A stretch of DNA of 64,000 nucleotides from Paraburkholderia sp. HP33-1 (lineage in GTDB: Bacteria > Pseudomonadota > Gammaproteobacteria > Burkholderiales > Burkholderiaceae): assembly GCF_021390595.1 (NCBI RefSeq), contig NZ_JAJEJR010000001.1, positions 1,798,001-1,862,000 on the forward strand, in the 5' to 3' direction. A program made the translations under genes and the position numbers. Shown here in pieces: positions 8,933 to 16,133 of this stretch (positions are counted from its first letter, which is position 1; each line of letters starts with the position of its first letter). The notes beneath the pieces are model-generated. The model saw nothing but the letters and a program-made list of their open reading frames with translations. It was not told the DNA's origin and searched no databases.

Positions 8933-9468
8933 TGCTGCGCTACTCCAAGCAAGGCGGATACAGAGCAGTGATAGTTCGCGTTACCGCTCGCCATGCACCA
9001 GTTGATGTCGTTGTCCAGCGAGAGCTTGTAGAGCGGCTTCTCGCGTTCGTTGCGGTTGCAGAAGCAGCGGCCGCACGAGGTTTTGCCGCAGCAGTCGTTG
9101 TACGAAACGATGTAATCGGTGCCGTCGTGCGGATTGCGGCAGGTGCCGATCCACGTGATCGGCGACGGTGTCGTGCCCGGCGGGCAGCTGCTCGACGTGC
9201 CGCCGCAGCAGCTGCACAGCCAGCCGTCGATCGCGCAGTAGCGCCAGTAATCGCAGCTATACGGGTCGTCGGTTTTGCCCGCGGCCGGCGCGCTCGCGGC
9301 GCTTGCCGCCGACGCGTTGTCCGCCGCGAACGTGCGGTCCACCGGCAGCAGCGGCACGAGCGCCGAGCCGACCAGCGCGCGGCCGAGCGTGGCCATCGCA
9401 CTGCGCCGCGAGCTGCGCTGCGCGACGCTGCGCGCCTTCAACTCGAAGAAAGAGTCGAACCATTTCAT
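8929..9468 (-). CDS. aauA: Aromatic amine dehydrogenase light chain (tryptophylquinone subunit)
   Basis: The catalytic small subunit (179 aa) of a TTQ-dependent periplasmic amine dehydrogenase. It has a long N-terminal leader with a twin-arginine element (SSRRSAMATLG, Arg21-Arg22), as is usual for this family. A cysteine-rich mature domain begins near CDYWRYCAIDG. The two tryptophans that form the tryptophylquinone are Trp106 (PITWIGTC) and Trp157 (NDINWCMA), and HDGTDY supplies the catalytic-aspartate region. The CSCCGG and DCCGKTSCGRCFC stretches match aromatic amine dehydrogenase better than methylamine dehydrogenase (from memory of the Alcaligenes enzyme). I chose ATG 9468 for its AGGA site; the frame extends upstream without support. 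The substrate class (phenethylamine/tyramine type) is an inference. Confidence 0.93.
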   Translation of the reverse strand: MKWFDSFFELKARSVAQRSSRRSAMATLGRALVGSALVPLLPVDRTFAADNASAASAASAPAAGKTDDPYSCDYWRYCAIDGWLCSCCGGTSSSCPPGTTPSPITWIGTCRNPHDGTDYIVSYNDCCGKTSCGRCFCNRNEREKPLYKLSLDNDINWCMASGNANYHCSVSALLGVAQQ

Positions 9469-9505
9469 GCTTGTCGTCCTGTCGTTCTGATGTGTGATGA
9501 CGTGC

Positions 9506-10129
9506 TCAGGCGTGCTGCGCGTGGTCCGTATGGTCGGTGTGCTCGCCGTGGACAAACTCCTGCAGCGAGGCCACTCCGCGTTCCTTCGCCTCGAACAGGC
9601 TTTCGAGGTGCTCACGCGAATTTACGAGACCCTTCGCGCGAACCTTGCCCGTTTCATCGATCAGTAGTGCATAGGGCAGCTTGCCGATCTGATACGCGAG
9701 ACCCAACTCCTGCGAGAGCACGTACGGGTACTGGCTCAGACCGAGCTTCTTGTAGAAGGCCGCGTGCTCGGTGGTGTCGCCGTCGCTTGCCAGCACGATG
9801 TCGGTGGCCGTCTCGCGCGCCTGGATCGAGGGAAGCAGCGGCAGCAGTTTCTTGCACACCGGGCAGCTCGGCGACAGGAAGAACACCAGCGTGCTGCGTC
9901 CCAGGGCCGAGATGCCGCCCACCTTGACCTGACGCCCGTCGAGCGCATTGAGCTCGAACGACGGACCCACGGTGCCGACCGCCGGCCCCTTGTCGATCAT
10001 CAGCGCGCCGACGGGCATCAGCCGTTCGTACAGGACGCCGATCTGGCGCACGAGCGCGAGTGAAATGGCGCCGAGCGCAAGCACGCCGAGCCACAGCAAA
10101 ACATTGGAGATCAACAGTGCGTTTTCCAT
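9506..10129 (-). CDS. aauD: MauD/AauD thioredoxin-like maturation protein
   Basis: A 207-aa membrane-anchored, periplasm-facing thioredoxin-fold protein. One N-terminal helix (ALLISNVLLWLGVLALG) is followed by the fold with a CPVC redox motif (Cys89/Cys92 in LSPSCPVCKKL) and the cis-proline strand KLPYALLID. The C-terminus is His/Asp-rich (HGEHTDHTDHAQHA). MauD is needed to form the six disulfides of the light chain. The ATG at 10129 shares one base with the mauE stop (TAATG), so translation is coupled. The His-rich tail could bind metal, but that is speculative. Confidence 0.92.
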   Translation of the reverse strand: MENALLISNVLLWLGVLALGAISLALVRQIGVLYERLMPVGALMIDKGPAVGTVGPSFELNALDGRQVKVGGISALGRSTLVFFLSPSCPVCKKLLPLLPSIQARETATDIVLASDGDTTEHAAFYKKLGLSQYPYVLSQELGLAYQIGKLPYALLIDETGKVRAKGLVNSREHLESLFEAKERGVASLQEFVHGEHTDHTDHAQHA

Positions 10130-10695
10130 TACGAGTTCCTCAGGTGATTCAGCTTCGGACGGTTGGCGAGCAGCACGTCCAGGGTAAAGAAAGCGGCCAC
10201 GGCGACGAGCGTCGCGCCGAGCACGCTCAGATAGTCGAACCAGATGACCGCGCGCGTGCTTTGCGGCACACACACGAGCGCGGCGAGCGCGGCCAGCAGC
10301 AGCGTGCGCGCAACGTGCGCCCAGCCGATCGAGCGCGGCACGGCAGCGCCCTGCTGGCGAAAGCCATTGCAGCCGCAATCGATGTCGGTCCGCCCGCGCG
10401 CCACGTTGATACCGAGCGCGAGCGCGAACAGCACGAACAGCGTGGCGAGCGCGGCGGCGCCGACGCTGCGCGTCGCCGGCACGAGGCTCGAGAGCGCCGC
10501 GCCGATTTCGACGAGCGGCAGCGCGAGTGCGAACGGCGTCACCAGTGCGTGCGGCAGCAGCTCGAAGCCCGCGACGACCTGCCTGAGGTCGGACTGGCGC
10601 GCCAGTTTCGGCAGCGCGAACGTCAACGTGATGATCGAGGTCGTGGCGAGCGCGACGCTCGAGACGACCGGATCGATAACGAGGCCTGGATTCAT
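10129..10695 (-). CDS. aauE: MauE/AauE membrane maturation protein
   Basis: A 188-aa inner-membrane protein of the MauE/DoxX-like family, with about four to five hydrophobic helices (SVALATTSIITLTFALP, ALATLFVLFALALGIN, TLLLAALAALVCV, VLGATLVAVAAFFTL) and the conserved DIDCGCNG motif facing the thioredoxin partner. MauE and MauD together are required for folding and disulfide formation of the light chain. I chose ATG 10695 over the one at 10704 because GAGGTG sits six bases before it and only one base before the other. The gap to aauB is only 13 bp. Confidence 0.92.
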   Translation of the reverse strand: MNPGLVIDPVVSSVALATTSIITLTFALPKLARQSDLRQVVAGFELLPHALVTPFALALPLVEIGAALSSLVPATRSVGAAALATLFVLFALALGINVARGRTDIDCGCNGFRQQGAAVPRSIGWAHVARTLLLAALAALVCVPQSTRAVIWFDYLSVLGATLVAVAAFFTLDVLLANRPKLNHLRNS

Positions 10696-10708
10696 CGCAT
10701 GCACCTCG

Positions 10709-11857
10709 TTACGGATTGACCAGCAGCGACGAAGTCGCGCCGATCTGCTTGTGAACGTATTTGAGCTTGCCCGTCGCCGCGTCGGCGACGACCACGTCCG
10801 AGTTCGCCGTGATGCCGTAGAAAAGCGGGTGCGCGTCGTCGCTCACCTGAATCGACAGCAGCGGATCGATCTTCTGGTCGGCGAGCTTCCAGCGCGCGAT
10901 GCGCTTGTGCGTCTTCATATCGAACACCCAGACCTCGCTCGCGGGGTCCTTGTGCGTATCCTGGTTGCCCTGATGCATCGCCACGAACAGACGCTGCGTG
11001 GGCACGTGCAACGCGGTTTGCTGCAGCCCGCCGGGACGCCAGCCGGCCTTCGCCTCGTCCGGCGTGACGAGCGGCCACGGCGCGCCGAACACCGGCGCGG
11101 CGCCGCTGAAGTCGGCGCTGCGCACGTTGCCGTTGAACGTCGCGAACCAGTACGTATTGCCGCTGCGCGATGCGTTGACGAACGCGGGATCTTTGGCGAC
11201 ATCGATGAACGCTTCGGAGAGCTTGCGGCTTTTCTCCTTGCCGTTCGCGCCGAGCACGACGGTCAGCGCCTTGCCGCTTTCGCACAGTGACGTGAACCGG
11301 TCGTTACCCGATGGATAAGCGAGCACGCAGCCGTCCGTATCGATTTCAGCCGTGACCTGATGCGTGGCCGTGTTGACCACGGTGACCGAGGTCGCCGGCG
11401 TGATGTTCGAGACATAGAGCCACTTGCCGTCTTTGGACATCGAGGTGTTGTACGGCGACGGCACGCTTTGCGCATGCTTCGGCGGAATCGCAACTTCGCC
11501 GGTGATCTGCAGCGTCGTGTTGTCGGTCATTTCGACGACGTCGGTACGCGCGCCGTGCGAGCCGCGCGCGAAGTAAGTCGTCGCGACGTAGCTGGTCTTG
11601 TGATCGGGGCTGATCGCCATGCCCGGCGCGAAGCCGGTATCGATCTGACCGAGCAGGCGGTTGTTGTCGGCGTCGATCACGTACGTGCGCGCGTCCGTCA
11701 TCGAGCTGAAGTTCACATCCATGACGTACAGCTGATGCGGGCTGTACGCCGGCATTTTCGCGATCGTCAGGTCTTCGGCTTTCTCGACTGCGAGGACCTG
11801 GGTCGATATCGCGACGCTGCTCACCACCAGCAGCGCCCATCTCCGTTTTCTTTGCAT
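10709..11857 (-). CDS. aauB: Aromatic amine dehydrogenase heavy chain
   Basis: The large subunit (382 aa) of the heterotetrameric TTQ amine dehydrogenase, a periplasmic seven-bladed propeller that holds the light chain and lines the substrate channel. The signal peptide is MQRKRRWALLVVSSVAISTQ with cleavage near VLAVEKAE. Repeated propeller strands include LYVMDVNFSSMTDARTYVID in part, GFAPGMAISPDHK, SMSKDGKWLYVSN and RLFVAMHQGNQDTHKDPASE. I chose ATG 11857 because GGAGAAGAG precedes it; the frame extends upstream without support. It is the first gene of the operon, and the order B-E-D-A is the order known from aau/mau clusters. Confidence 0.93.
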   Translation of the reverse strand: MQRKRRWALLVVSSVAISTQVLAVEKAEDLTIAKMPAYSPHQLYVMDVNFSSMTDARTYVIDADNNRLLGQIDTGFAPGMAISPDHKTSYVATTYFARGSHGARTDVVEMTDNTTLQITGEVAIPPKHAQSVPSPYNTSMSKDGKWLYVSNITPATSVTVVNTATHQVTAEIDTDGCVLAYPSGNDRFTSLCESGKALTVVLGANGKEKSRKLSEAFIDVAKDPAFVNASRSGNTYWFATFNGNVRSADFSGAAPVFGAPWPLVTPDEAKAGWRPGGLQQTALHVPTQRLFVAMHQGNQDTHKDPASEVWVFDMKTHKRIARWKLADQKIDPLLSIQVSDDAHPLFYGITANSDVVVADAATGKLKYVHKQIGATSSLLVNP

Positions 11858-12071
11858 CTCTTCTCCGCAAGAACATTCGTTGTGGCCTGGCGGAAAATTA
11901 ACTGGTGAGAATTTTTGAGACAGCTCCCAAATCGGCAAACGATCAGTAGATTTATTACGCTTCTATTACGAACCAGATAATGGGCTTACAACGGCGCACG
12001 AGGCATTTTTCGGCGGCAATGAATAGCGGGGATGACCCGTATGCGCGAGCCGTGTTTGAACGAACGGCGGT
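11858..12071 (-). promoter_or_regulatory. Upstream region of the amine dehydrogenase operon, with tandem TATTAC repeats
   Basis: This is 214 bp without a gene, clearly more AT-rich than its surroundings. Two TATTAC hexamers at 11953-11958 and 11964-11969 lie exactly 11 bp apart, one helical turn, about 100 bp before the aauB start. Such helically phased direct repeats are typical of activator sites (AraC or LuxR type). I could not identify a convincing -35/-10 or a sigma-54 -24/-12 element. No matching activator gene is adjacent; the nearest regulator is the XRE gene at 12569. Confidence 0.45.
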
Positions 12072-12494
12072 TCAGGTGTTCGGCGCGATCTGTTCGCAGT
12101 CCATCGGTTCGAGGCCAGGGACGCAGAGTTCGAAATGATGGCGCGAGCCGAACAGTCGTGTGGGCAGCAACACGGCTTCGGCGGCGTTGATCAATAGCAG
12201 CGCGACGTTGATGCGGCGATCCGTATGGCGGATCACCGCGAAGTGGTGACGTGGCAGTTCGCCGTTAAAGCGCGGGTCGGCGCTCGTGATGTCCTCGTCG
12301 TCGTGCAAGCCTTCGAGCTGCGCGCCGGGGACGACGCACCAGGTTTGCGGCAGACGCGTGAGCACGTCGGTCACGTCGCCGAAATCGGAAATGATGGCCG
12401 CATGCGAATTGGGCGCGCGCCGGAACCAGAGTGGCTCGTCGGCTGCCTCGACGTGAAGTGCCGCGACCGGAAACAGTAGAAGCCCGTTATCCAT
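12072..12494 (-). CDS. Hypothetical protein
   Basis: A 140-aa soluble protein that I do not recognise. It starts MDNGLLLFPVAAL at ATG 12494, has PRHHFAVIRHTDRRINVALLLIN in its middle in a strand-turn-strand style, and ends CVPGLEPMDCEQIAPNT. No signal peptide, membrane helix or known motif is visible. The Shine-Dalgarno is weak; a TTG at 12548 would add 18 residues. It lies between the divergence from the aau operon region and the XRE regulator, 74 bp downstream of that gene and in the same direction, so the two may be co-transcribed. The coding pattern is consistent with a real gene. Confidence 0.6.
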   Translation of the reverse strand: MDNGLLLFPVAALHVEAADEPLWFRRAPNSHAAIISDFGDVTDVLTRLPQTWCVVPGAQLEGLHDDEDITSADPRFNGELPRHHFAVIRHTDRRINVALLLINAAEAVLLPTRLFGSRHHFELCVPGLEPMDCEQIAPNT

Positions 12495-12568
12495 GGAAAA
12501 TGAGTAGCGTCGGATCCCGTAACCTGACCGGTTCGGATGATCGCCCAAAAACCGCGGGCACGCCTATC

Positions 12569-13444
12569 TCACGGCATACGGTTTGCCGATATTGGAGGTT
12601 GGCGGGACGCATGTGCGGCAAGCAACTGCTGATGACGTGCTTCGGTGGCATCGTCGGCGGGGAACATGCATTCGACGCGCAGTTCCTGCGCGGCCACGTT
12701 TTGCGGTGTGCCCACGGTCGTGACCATCGAGAAATAGCGCAGCACCACGCCATCGCTGACGAAGCCTAGTGGAATCATCGGCATCGAGGCGTGCGTAGTG
12801 GAGGACCCAGGGTGCGTCTTCCAGTCGCGCGGCACGTCGGGATACGCAAGCAGCTCATCGAGCAGACGCCTGGTGTTGTCGCTGACCACATGACCCACCG
12901 ACTCGCGATACACCCGTTGCAGCAGGCTGCGCGCGACCTCCTCCCAGTCGGCGACGAACGGCCGCATGCCGCGCGGATCGAAGATCAGATGCAGCATGTT
13001 GCGCGGGCCTTCACGCGCGGCCATGTCGATGAAACAGTTGAAGAAGCGCGGTGCCGCGTCGTTGCTCATCAGCACGTTCCAGTCGCGGTCCATCACAAGC
13101 GCCGGAAACGGTTCGTGCTGACGCACGACCCGTTCGAGCGCGCGCACCACGCTGTGCATTTCCTGCGCATTCCACGGCGCTTCCGAATAGATCGGCGCAT
13201 AACCGGCGGCAAGCAGCAGCGCATTGCGCTCGCGCAGCGGGACCTCGAGGGTCTGCGCGAGCGTCAGCAGCGTATCGCGGCCCGGCACGCTGCGCCCGCT
13301 TTCGATGAAGCTGATCTGCCGCTGCGAGATGCCGGCCTCGAGCGACAGATCGAGCTGACTCATGCCACGCACGTCACGCCAATAGCGCAACAGACTGCCG
13401 AGATCACCGGCCTGCACTTTCGGATCGTGGCTCGTTACGTTCAT
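12569..13444 (-). CDS. XRE-family regulator with MmyB-like ligand-binding domain
   Basis: A 291-aa DNA-binding regulator. An N-terminal Cro/C1-type helix-turn-helix (about residues 15-70: LGSLLRYWRDVRGMSQLDLS, then AGISQRQISFIESGRSVPGR) is followed by the MmyB-like PAS-related domain (residues ~105-270, with PALVMDRDWNVLMSN and RYFSMVTTVGTPQNVAAQEL). This architecture is common in actinobacteria and Burkholderiales, usually beside an oxidoreductase or carboxymuconolactone decarboxylase-like gene that it controls. Here that neighbour is the gene at 13482-14039, upstream and in the same direction. Confidence 0.9.
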   Translation of the reverse strand: MNVTSHDPKVQAGDLGSLLRYWRDVRGMSQLDLSLEAGISQRQISFIESGRSVPGRDTLLTLAQTLEVPLRERNALLLAAGYAPIYSEAPWNAQEMHSVVRALERVVRQHEPFPALVMDRDWNVLMSNDAAPRFFNCFIDMAAREGPRNMLHLIFDPRGMRPFVADWEEVARSLLQRVYRESVGHVVSDNTRRLLDELLAYPDVPRDWKTHPGSSTTHASMPMIPLGFVSDGVVLRYFSMVTTVGTPQNVAAQELRVECMFPADDATEARHQQLLAAHASRQPPISANRMP

Positions 13445-13481
13445 CGCCTTGCCCTCATCTGGTTGCCTGAACAGGACTGCT

Positions 13482-14039
13482 TCAGCGCGCGGGCGCCTGC
13501 CACGCGAATTCTCCGAACTGCGTTTCGAGCGGCGGCTGTGTCACGCTGCCGGTGTAGTTCGTGATCGTCGATGCGGCGACCACCGCAATCACCTCGAGAA
13601 TCTGCTCCGCGCTGAAACCTGCCGCGACGAAGCGTTGCCGGTCCTCGTCGGTCAAACGCCCGCGCTTTTCAATCAGCGTGCGCGCGAGCGTCGACAACGC
13701 AGCGAGCCTCGCGTCGTCGGGCAAGCCACCGTGGCGGATCGCCTCGACATCGACGCGACGCAGGCCGGCCTGCAACCCGAGCGCGGTATGAAACGCGACC
13801 GCCCATTCGCTCGCGTTCGTGACGGCATTGGTGAGCAGCAGCGTCTGGATCTGCGGCTCCGTCAGACTGCTCGCATGCACGCGCTCGAACAGGCCGATAA
13901 AGCCGTTGATCAGCACCGGTGAAGCCGCCATCGTGGCCGCGATGTTCGGGATCAGGCCAAACGCCTGTTGCAGTTTCTGCAGCACGGGCTTCGATTGCTC
14001 GGGAGCCGACTCGATCGTGTAGACGGGATAGCTGGACAT
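13482..14039 (-). CDS. Carboxymuconolactone decarboxylase-family (AhpD-like) protein
   Basis: A 185-aa all-helical protein. The family core spans LPNI-like NIAATMAASPVLINGFIGLF, SLTEPQIQTLLLTNAVTNAS, and EWAVAFHTALGLQAG. The usual CxxC redox pair of AhpD is not present: the equivalent turn reads ASEWAVAFH, with His but no cysteines, so peroxidase activity is doubtful. The start ATG 14039 has AGGAGA. The 5' end and upstream 93 bp are duplicated at 15752-15875. It is followed by the XRE regulator 37 bp downstream. Confidence 0.85.
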   Translation of the reverse strand: MSSYPVYTIESAPEQSKPVLQKLQQAFGLIPNIAATMAASPVLINGFIGLFERVHASSLTEPQIQTLLLTNAVTNASEWAVAFHTALGLQAGLRRVDVEAIRHGGLPDDARLAALSTLARTLIEKRGRLTDEDRQRFVAAGFSAEQILEVIAVVAASTITNYTGSVTQPPLETQFGEFAWQAPAR

Positions 14040-14132
14040 GGTATCTCCTTGATGTGTGCGCCGTCGGATCGACGACGCGGTAGTCAGAGAGTAGATGCGG
14101 CCGCGCGGCGCGCCAATTACATCGGATGTCAT
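14009..14132. repeat. 124-bp direct repeat, copy A (5' end and promoter of the CMD-family gene)
   Basis: Positions 14009-14132 match 15752-15875 in the same orientation over 124 bp without gaps; I count about ten mismatches by eye. The repeat covers codons 1-10 of the carboxymuconolactone-decarboxylase-family gene, its Shine-Dalgarno and ~93 bp upstream. In this copy it is joined to the complete gene. The two copies bracket the RNase A-like toxin and its immunity gene. The remaining 217 bp up to 14349 hold nothing I recognise. Confidence 0.85.
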
Positions 14133-14349
14133 ACGCGCAGCACTGACGCAGACGGCGGCGCGTGAAGGCACTGCTGCGCGAGTGCCGCCAGCGGCTGAAA
14201 AAGCCGCAGATTGGCGGCGCGGGGCTATCCCGCGAAAATATTGCGAAGCGGACGCGACGACTCGCGAAGATCGAGCAGCCAAATGCGAACATCGCCGCGC
14301 GTGCATGCGCCGGACGGCACGGGACCGACCACGCGCGGCGACAGGTGAA

Positions 14350-14640
14350 CTACTCGCTAAGGAGACGCTGTATCTCGTCAAGTAAAGAGGCGGTTGTGTA
14401 GCCCCAAGGCTCGGGAGAAAATCCGCGCCCATACATCTGATCGAACGCGGCGTCCAGATCATGCGGATGTTCGTTCCGGAACGAGTCAATTTCGCGAACC
14501 AGATTCTTGTAATGGTAACGGCTGTCTTTCTTGTAACACGCGACAATTTCCGGGACGGTCTCCCCAAACAGGTCAAAATCCTGGCCGAAGTAAATACTAA
14601 AAATGCGATCCATTTCTGTATGACGCTCTAGCGAAGTCAT
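14350..14640 (-). CDS. CdiI_2-like immunity protein for RNase A-like toxin
   Basis: A 96-aa acidic cytoplasmic protein starting MTSLERHTEMDRIFS at ATG 14640. The order YFGQDFDLFGETV, LVREIDSFRNEHP, DLDAAFDQMYG and PWGYTTASLLDEIQRLL matches the CdiI_2-type contact-dependent-inhibition immunity family as I know it. It begins seven bases after the toxin stop, the usual toxin-immunity order, and has a purine-rich GAGAAAGAA directly upstream. The function is presumably to bind and block the adjacent ribonuclease. Base composition here looks lower in GC than the flanking core genes. Confidence 0.82.
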   Translation of the reverse strand: MTSLERHTEMDRIFSIYFGQDFDLFGETVPEIVACYKKDSRYHYKNLVREIDSFRNEHPHDLDAAFDQMYGRGFSPEPWGYTTASLLDEIQRLLSE

Positions 14641-14647
14641 TTCTTTC

Positions 14648-15484
14648 TCATTCAAGGTAGGCGGTCAGAACGTAATATGGCATGCCGTTATAGGTTTCGT
14701 ACTTCAGAACGACGAAAACCTTGTTCATCCGCGTAAGTTTTCCAGTCTCTCGTGTGACTCCGTAGCCGATATCGCCGGCAACGACTTTGGTTATTTTCTC
14801 CGTAGCGTACCGGTTTGGGGACCGCGCCCATGCCCTGATTTTTGCCGTATTGGCCCGCATCGTCTCCGAAATGGCACGTTCGGCCTTCTCCAGGCTTGTG
14901 AATGACGATACGACTTTCCGCTTCGGTTCGCGTTTCAGCCGGTCCCTTAGCCACGCTTCGTCCTTGCCTACGTGCTTCAGGATGGTGTGTCCTCCAAGCT
15001 CTGGATTAAGGGCCTTTGCCTCGTGCATGTGCAGATTGATCCGGCCCATCGTGATACGGGCAGCCCGCGCGGCCTTGATTGAGCCTGCAAAGCCGAACGG
15101 CACGACCATATCGAGCGACAGGCCGATATTGTTCGCCATGTCGGGACTGGCCTTCATCGCCTCAGCCAGCTTCGTCGTGCCCTGCTGGGTGAGGGTGGCA
15201 GTATCGCGCCCTGTCCACACCTGACGCAGGCCCGCCGCCGCCGTGTCAGAACCATGTGCGCCGAACACAATGCACCCGGCCTTGCTTGCCATCGTCGGTT
15301 CCGGCAGCACGCATAGCGCCCCGGCTCCGACCATTTCCAGCAGGCCGCCGACGAGTTGCAACCCACCCCATAGCCGGTTGGAAAGCATTTCCGTGTGGCT
15401 GATCGACTGGCGGGTGAGCACTGCCGCGAGTTGCGGCGCACTGAGCACAACGCGCACGCCGTCCGAATCCTGTGGATACGACAT
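14648..15484 (-). CDS. Polymorphic toxin with C-terminal RNase A-like (CdiA-CT type) domain
   Basis: A 278-aa protein. Residues ~160-278 show the bacterial RNase A-like toxin pattern: LGGHTILKHVGKDEAWL with candidate catalytic His166 and His171, SSFTSLEKAERAI at ~193-205, and the terminal strand YYVLTAYLE. The N-terminal half (LSAPQLAAVLTRQSI, then Gly/Ala-rich hydrophobic helices at ~38-60 and ~118-140) looks like a pre-toxin or translocation segment rather than a full CdiA or Rhs carrier. The start ATG 15484 follows GAGGAG. No delivery gene is adjacent, so this is an orphan cassette; how it would be exported is unknown. Confidence 0.82.
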   Translation of the reverse strand: MSYPQDSDGVRVVLSAPQLAAVLTRQSISHTEMLSNRLWGGLQLVGGLLEMVGAGALCVLPEPTMASKAGCIVFGAHGSDTAAAGLRQVWTGRDTATLTQQGTTKLAEAMKASPDMANNIGLSLDMVVPFGFAGSIKAARAARITMGRINLHMHEAKALNPELGGHTILKHVGKDEAWLRDRLKREPKRKVVSSFTSLEKAERAISETMRANTAKIRAWARSPNRYATEKITKVVAGDIGYGVTRETGKLTRMNKVFVVLKYETYNGMPYYVLTAYLE

Positions 15485-16133
15485 TCCGTACTCCTCTGTA
15501 CCTGTTTTGGAATAGCCAACCTAGCAGGCGACTACAGGGACAGGGAATGGGCGATGGATGATTTCAGTGTCCCGCAGCGTCAACGAACGGCGATAATGTT
15601 CAAGTTAGGATGCACGCCGTGGTACGTAGGGACAGGCGGGATAATGCCGGTTCTGTCCGGCAGATCGATGTTTTTTGCGCAGTCAGGCCAATGTGCAGAC
15701 ATGCTGCGCCCGTGCTTCCATTCCGGTGAAGTGTGAAAGCCGCACCTTTAAACTCGATCGTGTAGACGGGATAGCTGGACATGGCATCTCCTTGACATGT
15801 GCACCATCGGATCGACGACGCGGTAGTCGGAGACTAAAGGCGGCCGCGCGGCGCGCCAATTGCATCGGATGTCATCGACTGATGTGGGAGAGGAGTCCGC
15901 GGTTGTGCAAGCCTGCCCACCGCCTCACAACACGACCTATATTCGCAGGGCATAGAAACAATATCCCGAAAACATGAGCTATCGGTGATCTGTTAGGTTA
16001 GCGCCGTCATGTATGACGCTATCTGGCAAGGTGCTGCATGCGATCACTTAGAGTAGATGTAGGGGCTGGGACACGTTGCGAGTTGTATCACCGGACGGAC
16101 TATCGGGGACTGCCCACCGGCAAGGAGGCCTTC
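15485..16133. other. Stretch without an intact gene, containing repeat copy B
   Basis: These ~650 bp separate the leftward toxin from the rightward broken toxin. They hold the toxin's upstream region, repeat copy B (15752-15875) and ~250 bp with no gene I can support. The open frame at 15600-15782 on the minus strand is only the first ten codons of the duplicated CMD-family gene running into unrelated sequence. Confidence 0.6.
15752..15875. repeat. 124-bp direct repeat, copy B, with truncated CMD-family 5' end
   Basis: Second copy of the repeat at 14009-14132. On the minus strand it carries the same Shine-Dalgarno and first ten codons (MSSYPVYTIE) of the carboxymuconolactone-decarboxylase-family gene. 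At 15752 the match ends abruptly and the frame continues into unrelated DNA. It is therefore a gene remnant. Its arrangement, with the intact gene at one end and the 5' stub at the other, resembles the outcome of insertion at this gene. Confidence 0.85.

Noticed and set aside
15600..15782. 60-codon minus-strand frame beginning like the CMD-family gene
   Set aside because: Only the first ten codons belong to the duplicated gene end; the rest is unrelated sequence, so it is a remnant and not a gene.
14009..15875. Repeat pair considered as a CRISPR or insertion-sequence end
   Set aside because: Only two copies, direct not inverted, containing coding sequence of the neighbour; no transposase and no spacer-repeat pattern.
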